32,551 nucleotides of DNA from Pseudomonadota bacterium (GCA_023402015.1 JAEXCU010000007.1:1-32551), one strand, 5' to 3'; numbered from the stretch's first letter, positions 14,358 to 22,295 are shown. Notes: generated by a model from the sequence alone, not told the origin. Translations and numbers: made by a program.

Positions 14358-14678
14358 ATGGCAAACTCATACAAAGTTTATTGTTCTTTACCGATTTGTG
14401 GTGGTTTTTACTGCGACTGTACCCACATTGATGATGTTTCTGCCAAACAGTTTGCGTGTCATTGTCCAATATTTGTTCAAGAACGTTGTGCCCAGGGTTC
14501 AGACAGATATATTTTTGCAAAATACATTTATAAACACCGCGACGGTCATACAATTGATTTGTATGCGGGCGACGACGGGTATGGGCCACGTTATCATGAA
14601 TTTGTCGCTGCGGTTAAAAATGCTGCCGCCAAATGCAAATATCGCCTGATAAATCAAAAACAAAACAATGGCAAATAA
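14358..14678 (+). CDS. Small Cys-rich protein of unknown function inside the rpsP operon
   Basis: I do not recognise this 106-residue protein. Eight cysteines cluster mostly in the first half (9, 14, 19, 21, 34, 36, 44 and one near 92), including CDC and CHC pairs suggestive of metal binding. There is no signal peptide or transmembrane helix. The second half (YKHRDGHTIDLYAGDDGYGPRYHEF) looks like a compact folded domain. A strong AAGGAG ribosome site supports translation. Its place between rimM and trmD, 20 nt after one and 6 nt before the other, is unusual because these genes are normally adjacent. Confidence 0.7.
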   Translation: MANSYKVYCSLPICGGFYCDCTHIDDVSAKQFACHCPIFVQERCAQGSDRYIFAKYIYKHRDGHTIDLYAGDDGYGPRYHEFVAAVKNAAAKCKYRLINQKQNNGK

Positions 14679-14683
14679 TAACA

Positions 14684-15364
14684 ATGCATTTTAACATATT
14701 GACCATTTTTCCAGAATTGTTTCCAGGTACATTGGGGGCCGGTGTGGTCGGTCGTGCATTGGAAAGAAAAATTTGGTCATATGATGCCATAAACATTCGT
14801 GATTTTGCATACAACAGTTATGGCAGTGTGGATGACGAACAATTCGGTGGTGGTGTTGGTATGGTTATGCGCCCAGACGTGTTGGGGGCGGCATTGGATT
14901 CTATTGAAAAACGCGGAAAGATTATTTATTTTTCACCGCGCGGGCCGCAACTGACCCAGAAAATGGTCCGCGAATTTGCATCTGATGCGGCGGCGGATTA
15001 CACATTGTTGTGCGGTCGGTACGAAGGAATTGACCAACGCGTAATTGATGAATATGATATAATGGAATTATCAATCGGTGATTACATATTGTCCGGGGGT
15101 GAAATTGCCGCCCAGGTTTTTATTGACAGTTGTGTTCGCGTGATGGATAATGTCCTGGGCGGTGGAAATGACGCCACCGCAAATGAAAGTTTTGAAATCG
15201 GGGGGTTGGAATGGCCGTTATACACCCGCCCGTCAGTATGGCGTGGACGAAATGTCCCAGAAGTCCTGCTGTCCGGTCATCACGGCAATATTGAAAGATG
15301 GCGGAAACAACAATCGGACGAAATTACAAAACAGCGTCGTCCGGATTTAATAAAGGAAAAGTAA
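14684..15364 (+). CDS. trmD: tRNA (guanine(37)-N(1))-methyltransferase
   Basis: TrmD makes m1G37 in tRNAs with G36, preventing frameshifts. The 226-residue protein starts MHFNILTIFPELFP and has FGGGVGMVMRPD, the knot-forming LLCGRYEGIDQRV and SIGDYILSGGE, the SAM-binding trefoil knot of the SPOUT fold. TRPSVWRG and PEVLLSGHHGNIERWR complete the usual layout. The ATG at 14684 is chosen because the family begins there; an upstream in-frame ATG would add 17 unrelated residues. rplS starts two bases after its stop. Confidence 0.97.
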   Translation: MHFNILTIFPELFPGTLGAGVVGRALERKIWSYDAINIRDFAYNSYGSVDDEQFGGGVGMVMRPDVLGAALDSIEKRGKIIYFSPRGPQLTQKMVREFASDAAADYTLLCGRYEGIDQRVIDEYDIMELSIGDYILSGGEIAAQVFIDSCVRVMDNVLGGGNDATANESFEIGGLEWPLYTRPSVWRGRNVPEVLLSGHHGNIERWRKQQSDEITKQRRPDLIKEK

Positions 15365-15365
15365 A

Positions 15366-15758
15366 ATGAGCATTATTAAAAAAATTGAACAGGCCCAGGT
15401 TGAAAAACTGAAAGGCAACAAAACTATCCCTGCGTTCAAGGCCGGTGATACTGTCAAAGTGCATGTAAAAATCAAAGATGGCGACAAATTCCGTATTCAG
15501 ACGTTTGAAGGTGTTGTTATCGCACGCGACGGCGGCACGGGAAACAATGCATCCTTTACAGTACGTCGCGAATCTTATGGCGTTGGCGTGGAACGTAAAT
15601 TCCCACTGTACAGCCCAGCAATTGAAAAAATTGAAAAGGTTCGTATCGGTAAAGTCCGCCGTGCAAAATTGTTCTTCCTGCGTGGATTGTCTGGTAAAAA
15701 GGCACGTATCGTTGAAGATTTGGCCGCGGCATCTGCCGAAAAGAATGCAAACAAATAA
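15366..15758 (+). CDS. rplS: 50S ribosomal protein L19
   Basis: L19 lies at the 30S-50S interface. The 130 residues include FKAGDTVKVHVKIKDG, RIQTFEGVVIARDGG, SFTVRRESYGVGVERKFP and KVRRAKLFFLRGLSGKKARI, all family hallmarks. It is slightly longer than E. coli L19 (115) because of a short tail. It is the last gene of the operon, followed by a terminator. Confidence 0.97.
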   Translation: MSIIKKIEQAQVEKLKGNKTIPAFKAGDTVKVHVKIKDGDKFRIQTFEGVVIARDGGTGNNASFTVRRESYGVGVERKFPLYSPAIEKIEKVRIGKVRRAKLFFLRGLSGKKARIVEDLAAASAEKNANK

Positions 15759-15776
15759 TTTTGTATTCATTTAAAT

Positions 15777-15812
15777 AAAAGCCCGCATTAATTTGCGGGC
15801 TTTTATTTTTTT
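15777..15812 (+). terminator. Terminator of the rpsP operon
   Basis: An 11-bp perfect stem (15777-15787 with 15794-15804), with a 6-nt loop, is followed by a T-rich run. A-rich sequence to the left lets it also serve the convergent phosphoesterase gene ending at 15819. Confidence 0.92.
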
Positions 15813-15818
15813 ATCTGT

Positions 15819-16343
15819 TTAGCGACTGAATTCACGCGGCATGCGAATATATGGATTAACCATTGGAACCGGTTTGTAATCTGTTTTTTCCAGACATACA
15901 TTTATACATTGTTGGTGATTTTTAAAATCGTAATCCTGAATATGTATATGTCCATGAATATTAACAATCGGTGGATTGTTGCCGAATTCTGGCAAAGGTT
16001 CATGCGACAGCATTATATAATTTTCTGCATCATAAATTGGATGTTCGTAAACCCGTTCAAATCCGCATGATAACCACCATGTTGCGCTGTGGTTTCTGTC
16101 ATGATTGCCCATGATTAAAAATTTGCGGCCGTGCATACGGCTTAAAATATTGCGAACCTTTTCTTTGGTTGCGCCATACATTATATCGCCCAACCAATAA
16201 CAGACATCTTGTTTGCCAACAATCATGTTGTAATTTGCGATGATTTTATTATTCATTTCTGCAACGTTTTTGAACGGCCGATTGCCAAAACCGATAATTT
16301 TTTCGGAATCAAAATGCGGGTCTGAAAATACATATTTTTTCAT
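15819..16343 (-). CDS. Calcineurin-like metallophosphoesterase
   Basis: This 174-residue protein has the two-metal phosphoesterase motifs in order: SDPHFDSEKIIGF (D-x-H near the N-terminus), WLGDIM (GD), GNHDRN, HEP and the final GHIHIQ. The closest family I recognise is the small single-domain type with NRPFxxVxEMN. Substrates of this class range from phosphodiesters to RNA and nucleotides, so none can be assigned. The ATG at 16343 follows a ribosome site (AAAGGTGA); longer in-frame extensions overlap the upstream gene and are rejected. It begins 14 nt after the NTase gene and is very likely co-transcribed with it. Confidence 0.87.
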   Translation of the reverse strand: MKKYVFSDPHFDSEKIIGFGNRPFKNVAEMNNKIIANYNMIVGKQDVCYWLGDIMYGATKEKVRNILSRMHGRKFLIMGNHDRNHSATWWLSCGFERVYEHPIYDAENYIMLSHEPLPEFGNNPPIVNIHGHIHIQDYDFKNHQQCINVCLEKTDYKPVPMVNPYIRMPREFSR

Positions 16344-16357
16344 TTGATTCACCTTTG

Positions 16358-17287
16358 TTATAATGTCTTTAATTTTTGGTTCAGCATACGTAAACGTTGC
16401 ATGATTGTTGACCATTCTTCGGGCGCAGAATAAAATGTTGCGCGCGACATTTCCTGGTAATCATTATCCAATTTGTTTGCAGTTTCATTGTCTGGAATTA
16501 ATGAAATATCACGTGGGCCGATAAATGGACTGATTTCGCGCGTTGTGTATTTCTTTTGATGATTGGCAATAACGCGCAACATGTGCTTTGTTTTATATAA
16601 ATCTACATACGGTGCGATTTGGGCAACATCGTAATAATGGCGTGAATAAAATTGTGTAGAATGCGGTTTTTCACTTTGTGTATTTGAATGCAGCGCATAA
16701 ATTTTATCCCAAAACGTTTGTTCGTATGAAACGGTCGGTATATCGCCCATTGGCGTCTTGGTTGAATACGGAACAACACTGCGATGTTCTATGGCGGATG
16801 GTTGATATACGCGTGGGATAACCTCTATGCAGATATGTCCCATTTCCGGTCCAAACGCAGATTTATACAACAGATGCAATGTTGGCGAAGACATAAATTG
16901 TTCTTTGTTTTCCAATGCGTGCCAATCACGGTCAGTTGCAATCATAAATTGTTGGTTTTGATTTATTATGTAATTAATTTTGGCTTTTAAAACCTCAAAC
17001 ACAAACTTTTTAAAGTCTTTTTTGAAATGGTACAACTGTTTTTTACTGCGGTCATTTGGAATATCCGCAAAATCTGCACAAGATAAATCCAAATCCTGAC
17101 AGATACGCGGACTGATGTTATAAGATTTTGTAATGGAACCGCCGCCGGCGAAAACAAAGTTATCATTGATATATGAATCCTGAAACAATTTGTCCAATAT
17201 GGCACATTCCAGATAGTCCTTTTCGGCCATTCTGGGGTTTGGCATTGTTTGGAATATTTTATAAGATTCTGAACTTATCTTTATCAT
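16358..17287 (-). CDS. AbiEii-like nucleotidyltransferase (type IV toxin family)
   Basis: FVFAGGGSITKSYN, then RICQDLDL (about residues 45-68 from ATG 17287), matches the AbiEii/AbiGii motif GG[ST]...R.S.DIDL, with catalytic acids Asp65 and Asp67. Further on, WDKIYALH (Lys195) and RHYYD (Arg216, Asp220) match later motifs of the family. Known members such as MenT transfer nucleotides to tRNA and act as toxins paired with AbiEi-type antitoxins. The protein has 309 residues and no AbiEi-like wHTH gene is adjacent; the partner here is a phosphoesterase. The start is uncertain: the ribosome site is distant, and a TTG at 17323 would add 12 residues but lies beside a hairpin. Confidence 0.78.
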   Translation of the reverse strand: MIKISSESYKIFQTMPNPRMAEKDYLECAILDKLFQDSYINDNFVFAGGGSITKSYNISPRICQDLDLSCADFADIPNDRSKKQLYHFKKDFKKFVFEVLKAKINYIINQNQQFMIATDRDWHALENKEQFMSSPTLHLLYKSAFGPEMGHICIEVIPRVYQPSAIEHRSVVPYSTKTPMGDIPTVSYEQTFWDKIYALHSNTQSEKPHSTQFYSRHYYDVAQIAPYVDLYKTKHMLRVIANHQKKYTTREISPFIGPRDISLIPDNETANKLDNDYQEMSRATFYSAPEEWSTIMQRLRMLNQKLKTL

Positions 17288-17318
17288 TTTCGCGGTCTTG
17301 TTTCCTGTTTCTGCGGAT

Positions 17319-17420
17319 TCCAAACCACCGTTTTCAGGTGGCGTTTTTATTTATATTTTTTGCCCCAATTCCTGGGATTTCGTTCGTCTTGCATTTGCCG
17401 AATCCAAACGGTGGCTTGGA
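17319..17420 (-). promoter_or_regulatory. Leader of the NTase gene with competing stems
   Basis: Read on the - strand, 17420-17408 can pair with 17331-17319 over 13 bp (one G-T). Each arm can alternatively form a local hairpin; for example CCACC at 17341-17337 pairs with GGTGG at 17329-17325. On the + strand the latter hairpin is followed by a T-run and looks like a terminator, though no + strand gene precedes it. Confidence 0.45.
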
Positions 17421-17456
17421 TACAGCATAATGCGTATGAATTAATTCTTTGATTTA

Positions 17457-17484
17457 AATATAGCCCTTAAATTTAATTTGTCAA
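17457..17484 (-). promoter_or_regulatory. Promoter of the NTase-phosphoesterase operon
   Basis: On the - strand, a perfect TTGACA (17484-17479), a 16-bp spacer and TATATT (17462-17457) predict a start near 17450 and a leader of about 160 nt. Confidence 0.7.
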
Positions 17485-17513
17485 GTATTTTGGTGGTTTC
17501 AGCATTTAACAAT

Positions 17514-17542
17514 TTGACTTTGTGGCATGGCAACGGTAATAT
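17514..17542 (+). promoter_or_regulatory. Leaderless promoter of the DUF2155 gene
   Basis: TTGACT (17514-17519), a 17-bp spacer and TAATAT (17537-17542) are followed by exactly 7 nt and the ATG, so transcription should begin at or next to the start codon. Confidence 0.65.
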
Positions 17543-17549
17543 TGTTGGT

Positions 17550-17909
17550 ATGAAAAAAATAATCACTGGTTTAATGATATCTTTGGCCTTTGCCGCCATT
17601 TTGCCCCACAACGCGGGCGCGTATGTTGAACGCGATATGGCGACATTGCGCATAATGAACAAGGCCGCCGGCAAAGTTCAAACGGTTAAATTGCCCGTCG
17701 GTAAAATGTCTGAATTTGAAAAACTGTTCATTATGGTGCGCTCATGCAAACAAACAGACCCGTTTCAGGCCGAAGACTTCTTTGCATTTGTTGAAATATC
17801 TAAAATTTCCGAAGGTAAAATTTTCGGTGGCTGGATGAGTCGCAATGAACCCGGCGACAACCCAGTTCAAAATTCAGATTACGATGTGTGGTTGGTTCGT
17901 TGCGAATAA
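17550..17909 (+). CDS. DUF2155 domain-containing secreted protein
   Basis: This 119-residue protein has a signal peptide (MKKIITGLMISLAFAAILPH, cleaved after NAGA) and a mature domain that fits DUF2155, an alphaproteobacterial periplasmic family. It shows LRIMNKAAGKVQTVKLPVG, then IMVRSCKQ, FVEI, GWMSRNEPGD and the closing YDVWLVRCE. The two cysteines (C of VRSC and of VRCE) are the conserved pair. No biochemical role is established for the family. The ATG at 17550 is supported by the signal peptide and the promoter; an ATG at 17478 in the same frame is upstream of the promoter. It heads a run of four close genes ending in tsaD. Confidence 0.85.
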   Translation: MKKIITGLMISLAFAAILPHNAGAYVERDMATLRIMNKAAGKVQTVKLPVGKMSEFEKLFIMVRSCKQTDPFQAEDFFAFVEISKISEGKIFGGWMSRNEPGDNPVQNSDYDVWLVRCE

Positions 17910-17934
17910 CAAATGCAGTCAGGAGGAATAAATC

Positions 17935-18240
17935 ATGAATTTCTTGAAAAAATACTTTAAAATATTTATTGGCATTGCCGCGTTAATATTGGTAATTGTT
18001 GTTTTCTTTTTTGCACAGCGCAGCAATGATTTAGAAGGTGGCAATCTGAAAAATTGGCGGTCTGCATCCACAGAACGTCGCACGGCCGCCGCAAAAATTA
18101 TTACTGCCGGTGAAGAAAATCTGGAACTGATTGTGGCATGTGTGGATAAAATGGCAACCCTGCCGGATTCTGGCGAAATGGCGGTGCGCGATGCGATGTC
18201 TTTGTGCTATACAGGGATTCAATTAAAAGAAAATATTTAA
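17935..18240 (+). CDS. Small single-pass membrane protein
   Basis: I do not recognise this 101-residue protein. A basic N-terminus (MNFLKKYFKIF) leads into one transmembrane helix (about 8-27). The remaining 70 or so residues, probably periplasmic, are helical, with SASTERRTAAAKIITAGEEN and two cysteines. AGGAGG about 9 nt before the ATG is a strong ribosome site. The next gene starts immediately after its stop codon, so it belongs to the same operon as the DUF2155 and DUF1460 proteins. Confidence 0.72.
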   Translation: MNFLKKYFKIFIGIAALILVIVVFFFAQRSNDLEGGNLKNWRSASTERRTAAAKIITAGEENLELIVACVDKMATLPDSGEMAVRDAMSLCYTGIQLKENI

Positions 18241-18939
18241 ATGCGTAGGCTGAAATATATTATTTTATTAATGGGGTTGGCTGCGTGCGCCCCATTAAAT
18301 AATTATGATTTTGGCGGCGAATATCTGGGCGCAAAATATATGTTCAGTCCGCTGGGTGAATTCACCCTGCCCGATGCCGATCCATTAATTCGCACCGATG
18401 CGTTTGATTGCACAACATATGTTGAAACGGTTTTGGCGGACGGCGATGTAAACAAACTGACACAAATCAGATATAAAAATGGCGACATTTCATTTTTAAA
18501 CCGTAATCATTTTATTGAAACAGATTGGCTGAATAACAATGCAAATATTGTTGAAAATGTCAGCACCCAATACGCCACGGTGGCAATACGTTCTGTGGAA
18601 ATTGATAAATCGGGGTGGATGAAACAGGTTCATGGAATTACCGCTGATTTCCCAGTAAATTTTGCACAATTAGAATATATACCATACCAAAACCTGGGTC
18701 AGATAAAAAACAGGAAACCTTTAATCGTATTGTTTATTACTGACAATCAAAAAATCCGTGATAAGATAGGTACAGATTTGGCGGTTGTGCACATGGGATT
18801 CTTGATGCCGGGTGGTAAAATATTGCGTCATGCATCCAGTGAACATGGCCGCGTAATGGATACTGATTTTGCAGAATATGTTATGCGAATGCAGAAAAAC
18901 AAAAATAACATAGGGATAGCATTGGTGCGTATAAAATGA
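18241..18939 (+). CDS. DUF1460 lipoprotein (NlpC/P60-like amidase fold)
   Basis: MRRLKYIILLMGLAAC is a lipoprotein signal with lipobox LAAC and lipidated Cys16. The mature part has DAFDCTTYVETVLA (catalytic Cys57), the core motif of DUF1460, which is related to N-acetylmuramoyl-L-alanine amidase-like and NlpC/P60 cysteine peptidases. VVHMGFL (His184) and RHASSE (His197) supply the expected His motif. The 232-residue length fits. It may cut or edit peptidoglycan at the outer membrane; the substrate is not shown. The start abuts the stop of the previous gene, and the stop overlaps tsaD by ATGA. Confidence 0.85.
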   Translation: MRRLKYIILLMGLAACAPLNNYDFGGEYLGAKYMFSPLGEFTLPDADPLIRTDAFDCTTYVETVLADGDVNKLTQIRYKNGDISFLNRNHFIETDWLNNNANIVENVSTQYATVAIRSVEIDKSGWMKQVHGITADFPVNFAQLEYIPYQNLGQIKNRKPLIVLFITDNQKIRDKIGTDLAVVHMGFLMPGGKILRHASSEHGRVMDTDFAEYVMRMQKNKNNIGIALVRIK

Positions 18940-20066
18940 CAGACGAAAAAATGATTAAAATGGATATGGGTGGCATGGCGACGAATGCAACCGCAACGGA
19001 TAATTCGCGCCCTGTTTTATGCCTGGGCATAGAATCTTCGTGCGATGAAACGGCGGCTGCAATTGTTGATTCAAATCGCAATATTTTATCGCACATAATT
19101 TATTCCCAAATTCCTGAACATCAAAAATACGGTGGTGTTGTGCCTGAATTGGCGGCGCGCGCACATATTTTGGCAATTGACGAAGTTGTACGGCAAACAC
19201 TGCATGTGGCGGGTAAAACCATTTCAGACATTGATGTTATTGCGGCCACCGCCGGTCCGGGATTGATTGGCGGGGTTTTAATCGGTTGGATGGCGGCAAC
19301 TGGCATTGCCCAGGCAACCGGCAAACCATTGGTTGCGGTTAATCATCTGGAAGGTCATGCATTGGTTCCGCGCCTGCATGCGGCATCGGCCACGGGTGGC
19401 GACGGTGCAACATCTGTGGATTTTCCGTATTTATTAATGCTGGCATCGGGTGGGCACTGTCAGATTTTATTGGTTCGCGGTGTTGGCGAATATGAAATGA
19501 TTGGCCAAACATTGGATGACAGCGCGGGCGAGGCATTTGATAAGGTTGCAAAAATGCTGGGTCTGGGGTATCCCGGCGGCCCAATCGTGGATAAACGTGC
19601 GTGTTTGGGCAATCCCAATGCGTTTAAATTTCCGCGCCCATTATGCGACAAACCGGGTTGCGATTTTTCATTCAGTGGTATTAAAACCGCCGCACGAACA
19701 TTTCTGGAAAAATCACCTGCCCCGCACAGCGATGAATTTATAAATGATTTCTGTGCGTCGTTTCAGGCGTCCGTTGTGGATTGCATCATAAACCGTTTGC
19801 AAAATGCCATGAACGACGCGCGCGTAATTGCCACGGCGCCCAAGACATTGGTTGTTGCCGGCGGCGTTGCCAAAAACAGCGCTATTCGCGCCGCAATGGA
19901 ACAAATGGCAAACGAAAACAATATGGTGTTTGCCGCACCCCCGATGAACCTGTGTACGGATAATGGCGCAATGATTGCATGGGCCGGATTGGAAAATTAT
20001 CGTTTGGGGCGCATTGTGCGCGAACCGATTGCACCACGTCCGCGTTGGCCACTGACAGAATTATAG
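18936..20066 (+). CDS. tsaD: tRNA N6-adenosine threonylcarbamoyltransferase
   Basis: TsaD joins threonylcarbamoyl to A37 of ANN-decoding tRNAs together with TsaB and TsaE. Motifs are CLGIESSCDETAAAIV, the HLEGH metal-binding pair, ASGGHCQIL, LGLGYPGGP and VVAGGVAKN. The protein has 376 residues from the ATG that overlaps the previous stop codon. This gives about 26 residues before the family's usual beginning; ATG at 18975 is a possible alternative. The extension contains several Met and is not conserved as far as I know. Essential in most bacteria. Confidence 0.95.
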   Translation: MTDEKMIKMDMGGMATNATATDNSRPVLCLGIESSCDETAAAIVDSNRNILSHIIYSQIPEHQKYGGVVPELAARAHILAIDEVVRQTLHVAGKTISDIDVIAATAGPGLIGGVLIGWMAATGIAQATGKPLVAVNHLEGHALVPRLHAASATGGDGATSVDFPYLLMLASGGHCQILLVRGVGEYEMIGQTLDDSAGEAFDKVAKMLGLGYPGGPIVDKRACLGNPNAFKFPRPLCDKPGCDFSFSGIKTAARTFLEKSPAPHSDEFINDFCASFQASVVDCIINRLQNAMNDARVIATAPKTLVVAGGVAKNSAIRAAMEQMANENNMVFAAPPMNLCTDNGAMIAWAGLENYRLGRIVREPIAPRPRWPLTEL

Positions 20067-20068
20067 AA

Positions 20069-20097
20069 TTGAAAAGTTCCGCATCATATGGTACAAT
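20069..20097 (+). promoter_or_regulatory. Leaderless promoter of the gene at 20105
   Basis: TTGAAA (20069-20074), a 17-bp spacer and TACAAT (20092-20097) are followed by 7 nt and the ATG. The -35 box begins 3 nt after the tsaD stop. Confidence 0.7.
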
Positions 20098-20104
20098 TTT
20101 TGTT

Positions 20105-20596
20105 ATGAAAAATTATATCAAATCTTATGATGACGCAACCCAGAAAGTCTTGGAATTGGCTGGGCGCATAGACAGAACTGCATTGAATAAATTTGAGGCG
20201 CAGTACACTTTGTATGATATAACGTACGTACTGCGAAATAAATACAAAGACCATTTATTTCGCGACAAATACGTTGGCGATATGCAATTTAATGGTTTTA
20301 CCCCATTTCCAAAAGGATTTTGTGCACTGTCTGCAATTTGTACATATGAATTATATGGCGGCGAATCTATTTGGCAACCATCGGCGATACATTTGGGCGC
20401 ATGGGAACATGCACCTGTTGTTTTCTTGCGCGAAATTGAAACAGGCAACGCGTTTGATCCGACCGGCGACCAATTTGCGCCACTGCGTGTTCCGTACGAA
20501 TTGGGTACACCAATAATCAAGGGTATTCGTAATATGCGGACGCCAAACAAAAATGCCTTTATCCAAGAAATTAAACGTGAACTAGACAGGCGTTAA
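20105..20596 (+). CDS. Unknown protein with a possible Cys-His-Asp triad
   Basis: I do not recognise this 163-residue protein. A helical first third is followed by GFCALSAICTYELYGG (Cys73 at a helix start), AWEHAPVVF (His102) and NAFDPTGDQF (Asp118). The order Cys-helix, His-strand, Asp recalls papain-like and transglutaminase-like folds, but this is pattern matching only. There is no signal peptide. The ATG at 20105 is chosen because a near-consensus promoter ends 7 nt before it; the longer in-frame ORF from 19979 overlaps tsaD. It is followed 4 nt later by xseA and probably shares its transcript. Confidence 0.7.
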   Translation: MKNYIKSYDDATQKVLELAGRIDRTALNKFEAQYTLYDITYVLRNKYKDHLFRDKYVGDMQFNGFTPFPKGFCALSAICTYELYGGESIWQPSAIHLGAWEHAPVVFLREIETGNAFDPTGDQFAPLRVPYELGTPIIKGIRNMRTPNKNAFIQEIKRELDRR

Positions 20597-20600
20597 AATT

Positions 20601-21836
20601 ATGCAAAAACCGGAACCATTTGTTAAACCCGATACTATATTCAGCGTATCTGACGCATCCGCATTATTAAAGGGTGTGGTGGAAACCGCATTTCCATGCA
20701 TAAAAATTCGCGGTGAATTATCGCAAATTACGCGTGCATCATCGGGCCACATGTACATGACAATCAAGGATTCTGGTGCGGCAATTTCTGTTATTATTTG
20801 GCGCGGAACGCCGGTTGCATTCAAACTGGAAGACGGGATGGAGGTTATTATAACCGGACGTTTTACCACATATCCTGCGCGCAGTAATTATCAACTAATT
20901 GCCAATGAAATTGAAATGGCGGGTGTGGGCGCGATTTTAAAAATGCTGGAAGAACGCAAACAAAAATTGGCGCGCGAAGGTTTGTTTGATGCATCCCGAA
21001 AAAAACCACTGCCCCGTTTTCCGCAATGTATTGGTGTTGTTACCAGTCCCACCGGCGCCGCATTTCAGGACATCCAAAACCGTCTGCGTGAACGATTTCC
21101 GGTGCGTGTGATTTTATACCCCGCAACCGTCCAGGGTACAACCGCCGCCGCAGAAGTTGCCGCCGGCATAGAATATTTTAATCGTGCAAATAATGTTGAT
21201 GTAATTATTGTTGCGCGTGGTGGTGGCGCATTGGAAGATTTGTTGCCATTTTCCGAAGAAATTGTTGTGCGCGCCGCGGCGGCCAGTCGTATTCCATTAA
21301 TATCCGGTGTGGGGCATGAACCGGATTGGATGCTGATTGACTTTGCGGCGGATTTTCGTGCACCCACGCCAACCGGCGCGGCAGAAACAGTTGTGCCAAC
21401 AAAATTATCGTTATTCCAGGAAATGGACAATCTGTGGCACAGGTTATCCGGACATTTTGCAACGCGATTGGTAAATGCAAAATCGCGCATGGAATCAATT
21501 ACGATAAAAAATCCACGTCAACTGGTTATGGAACAGGCCCAACGTCTGGATGACATTTCACGTACATTAAATATTATCATGAACAATAAATTGCAATCAT
21601 CACACCAGAAAATGGACGCAGTTGCGACATTCCCAAATTTATTGCAAAACAAAATGGCCGCATTAAACCAGGCGGTTTTATATATGGGTCAAATGTTGGG
21701 GTCGTTGAGTTATAAAAGTGTTTTGCAACGCGGATATGCAATTGTTCGCGACGGAAACAATGCAGTAATCAGTCGTGCAGAAAATGCGCCTGCGCCGGCA
21801 ACAATTGAATTTGCAGACGGCGTCATACGGGTTTGA
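20601..21836 (+). CDS. xseA: Exodeoxyribonuclease VII large subunit
   Basis: XseA with XseB degrades single-stranded DNA to oligonucleotides. This 411-residue protein has an N-terminal OB-fold (about 12-105, with IRGELSQI and GHMYMTIKD), the catalytic domain (RFPQCIGVVTSPTGAAFQDI; DVIIVARGGGALEDLLPF; ISGVGHEPDW; RAPTPTGAAE) and a coiled-coil region (about 275-370). The C-terminal SVLQRGYAIV is also typical. It is a little shorter than E. coli XseA (456). The ATG lies 4 nt after the previous stop. xseB is not in the window. Confidence 0.96.
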   Translation: MQKPEPFVKPDTIFSVSDASALLKGVVETAFPCIKIRGELSQITRASSGHMYMTIKDSGAAISVIIWRGTPVAFKLEDGMEVIITGRFTTYPARSNYQLIANEIEMAGVGAILKMLEERKQKLAREGLFDASRKKPLPRFPQCIGVVTSPTGAAFQDIQNRLRERFPVRVILYPATVQGTTAAAEVAAGIEYFNRANNVDVIIVARGGGALEDLLPFSEEIVVRAAAASRIPLISGVGHEPDWMLIDFAADFRAPTPTGAAETVVPTKLSLFQEMDNLWHRLSGHFATRLVNAKSRMESITIKNPRQLVMEQAQRLDDISRTLNIIMNNKLQSSHQKMDAVATFPNLLQNKMAALNQAVLYMGQMLGSLSYKSVLQRGYAIVRDGNNAVISRAENAPAPATIEFADGVIRV

Positions 21837-21846
21837 TAATTTTACC

Positions 21847-21875
21847 TTGAACAAATGCCCGCAATGTGGCATAAT
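21847..21875 (+). promoter_or_regulatory. Promoter of the small Cys-rich gene pair
   Basis: TTGAAC (21847-21852), a 17-bp spacer and CATAAT (21870-21875) predict a start near 21882, about 100 nt before the TTG at 21986. Unlike the genes at 2580 and 7791, this pair has no terminator cassette upstream. Confidence 0.55.
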
Positions 21876-21985
21876 ACATGGCGTTAAGACATATAAAGAT
21901 ATGCCGAATCCAATGGGACGTTTTTCACAACGCCCTTTCTTTTTTCTAAAAACCCTGATTTCTGCATGTTTTAAATCCCCCATTA

Positions 21986-22282
21986 TTGCCGAAAACAAAC
22001 GTCGGTTTGGTTTTGGCGTTATTTGCGATTTTGGCGCCCGGGGCGGCGGAGGCAAAATGCGGCGTTGTTGCGGTCGCCAATGGTAAAACATGTGCCCAGT
22101 CGGGCGGCGTGATATGCCCCGACGGGGGATGTTATTCATGCTGCGACAGTGGTACCGGTGGCAGTACAACAAACATATGTTCCGGCAGTTATACTGTTGA
22201 TACATCTGAAACGTTTTCTGACAGTCGCGGCAGTGGTTATGTCAAAAAATATAAATATTCCAAAATTTGCACATGTCTTTAA
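21986..22282 (+). CDS. Small Cys-rich secreted protein, TTG start
   Basis: The 98 residues begin with a clear signal peptide (PKTNVGLVLALFAILAPGAAEA, cut before KCG) and contain nine cysteines, including CYSCC and the final CTC. The only possible start in frame before an upstream stop at 21956 is TTG at 21986, and no ribosome site is visible, so the exact start is uncertain. A short ORF in another frame begins at an ATG at 21901 and overlaps it. The C-terminal DSRGSGYVKKY...CTC vaguely recalls the end motif of neighbouring Cys-rich proteins. The next Cys-rich gene starts 13 nt downstream. Function unknown. Confidence 0.68.
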   Translation: MPKTNVGLVLALFAILAPGAAEAKCGVVAVANGKTCAQSGGVICPDGGCYSCCDSGTGGSTTNICSGSYTVDTSETFSDSRGSGYVKKYKYSKICTCL

Positions 22283-22295
22283 TAAAAGGAAAAAT

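Noticed and set aside
19979..20104. Upstream extension of the gene at 20105
   Set aside because: It overlaps the end of tsaD and lies upstream of a near-consensus promoter placed 7 nt before the ATG at 20105.
21901..22086. 61-residue ORF overlapping the small Cys-rich gene
   Set aside because: It has an ATG but no motif or signal peptide, and it runs out of frame through a clear signal-peptide coding region. Kept only as a possible leader ORF.
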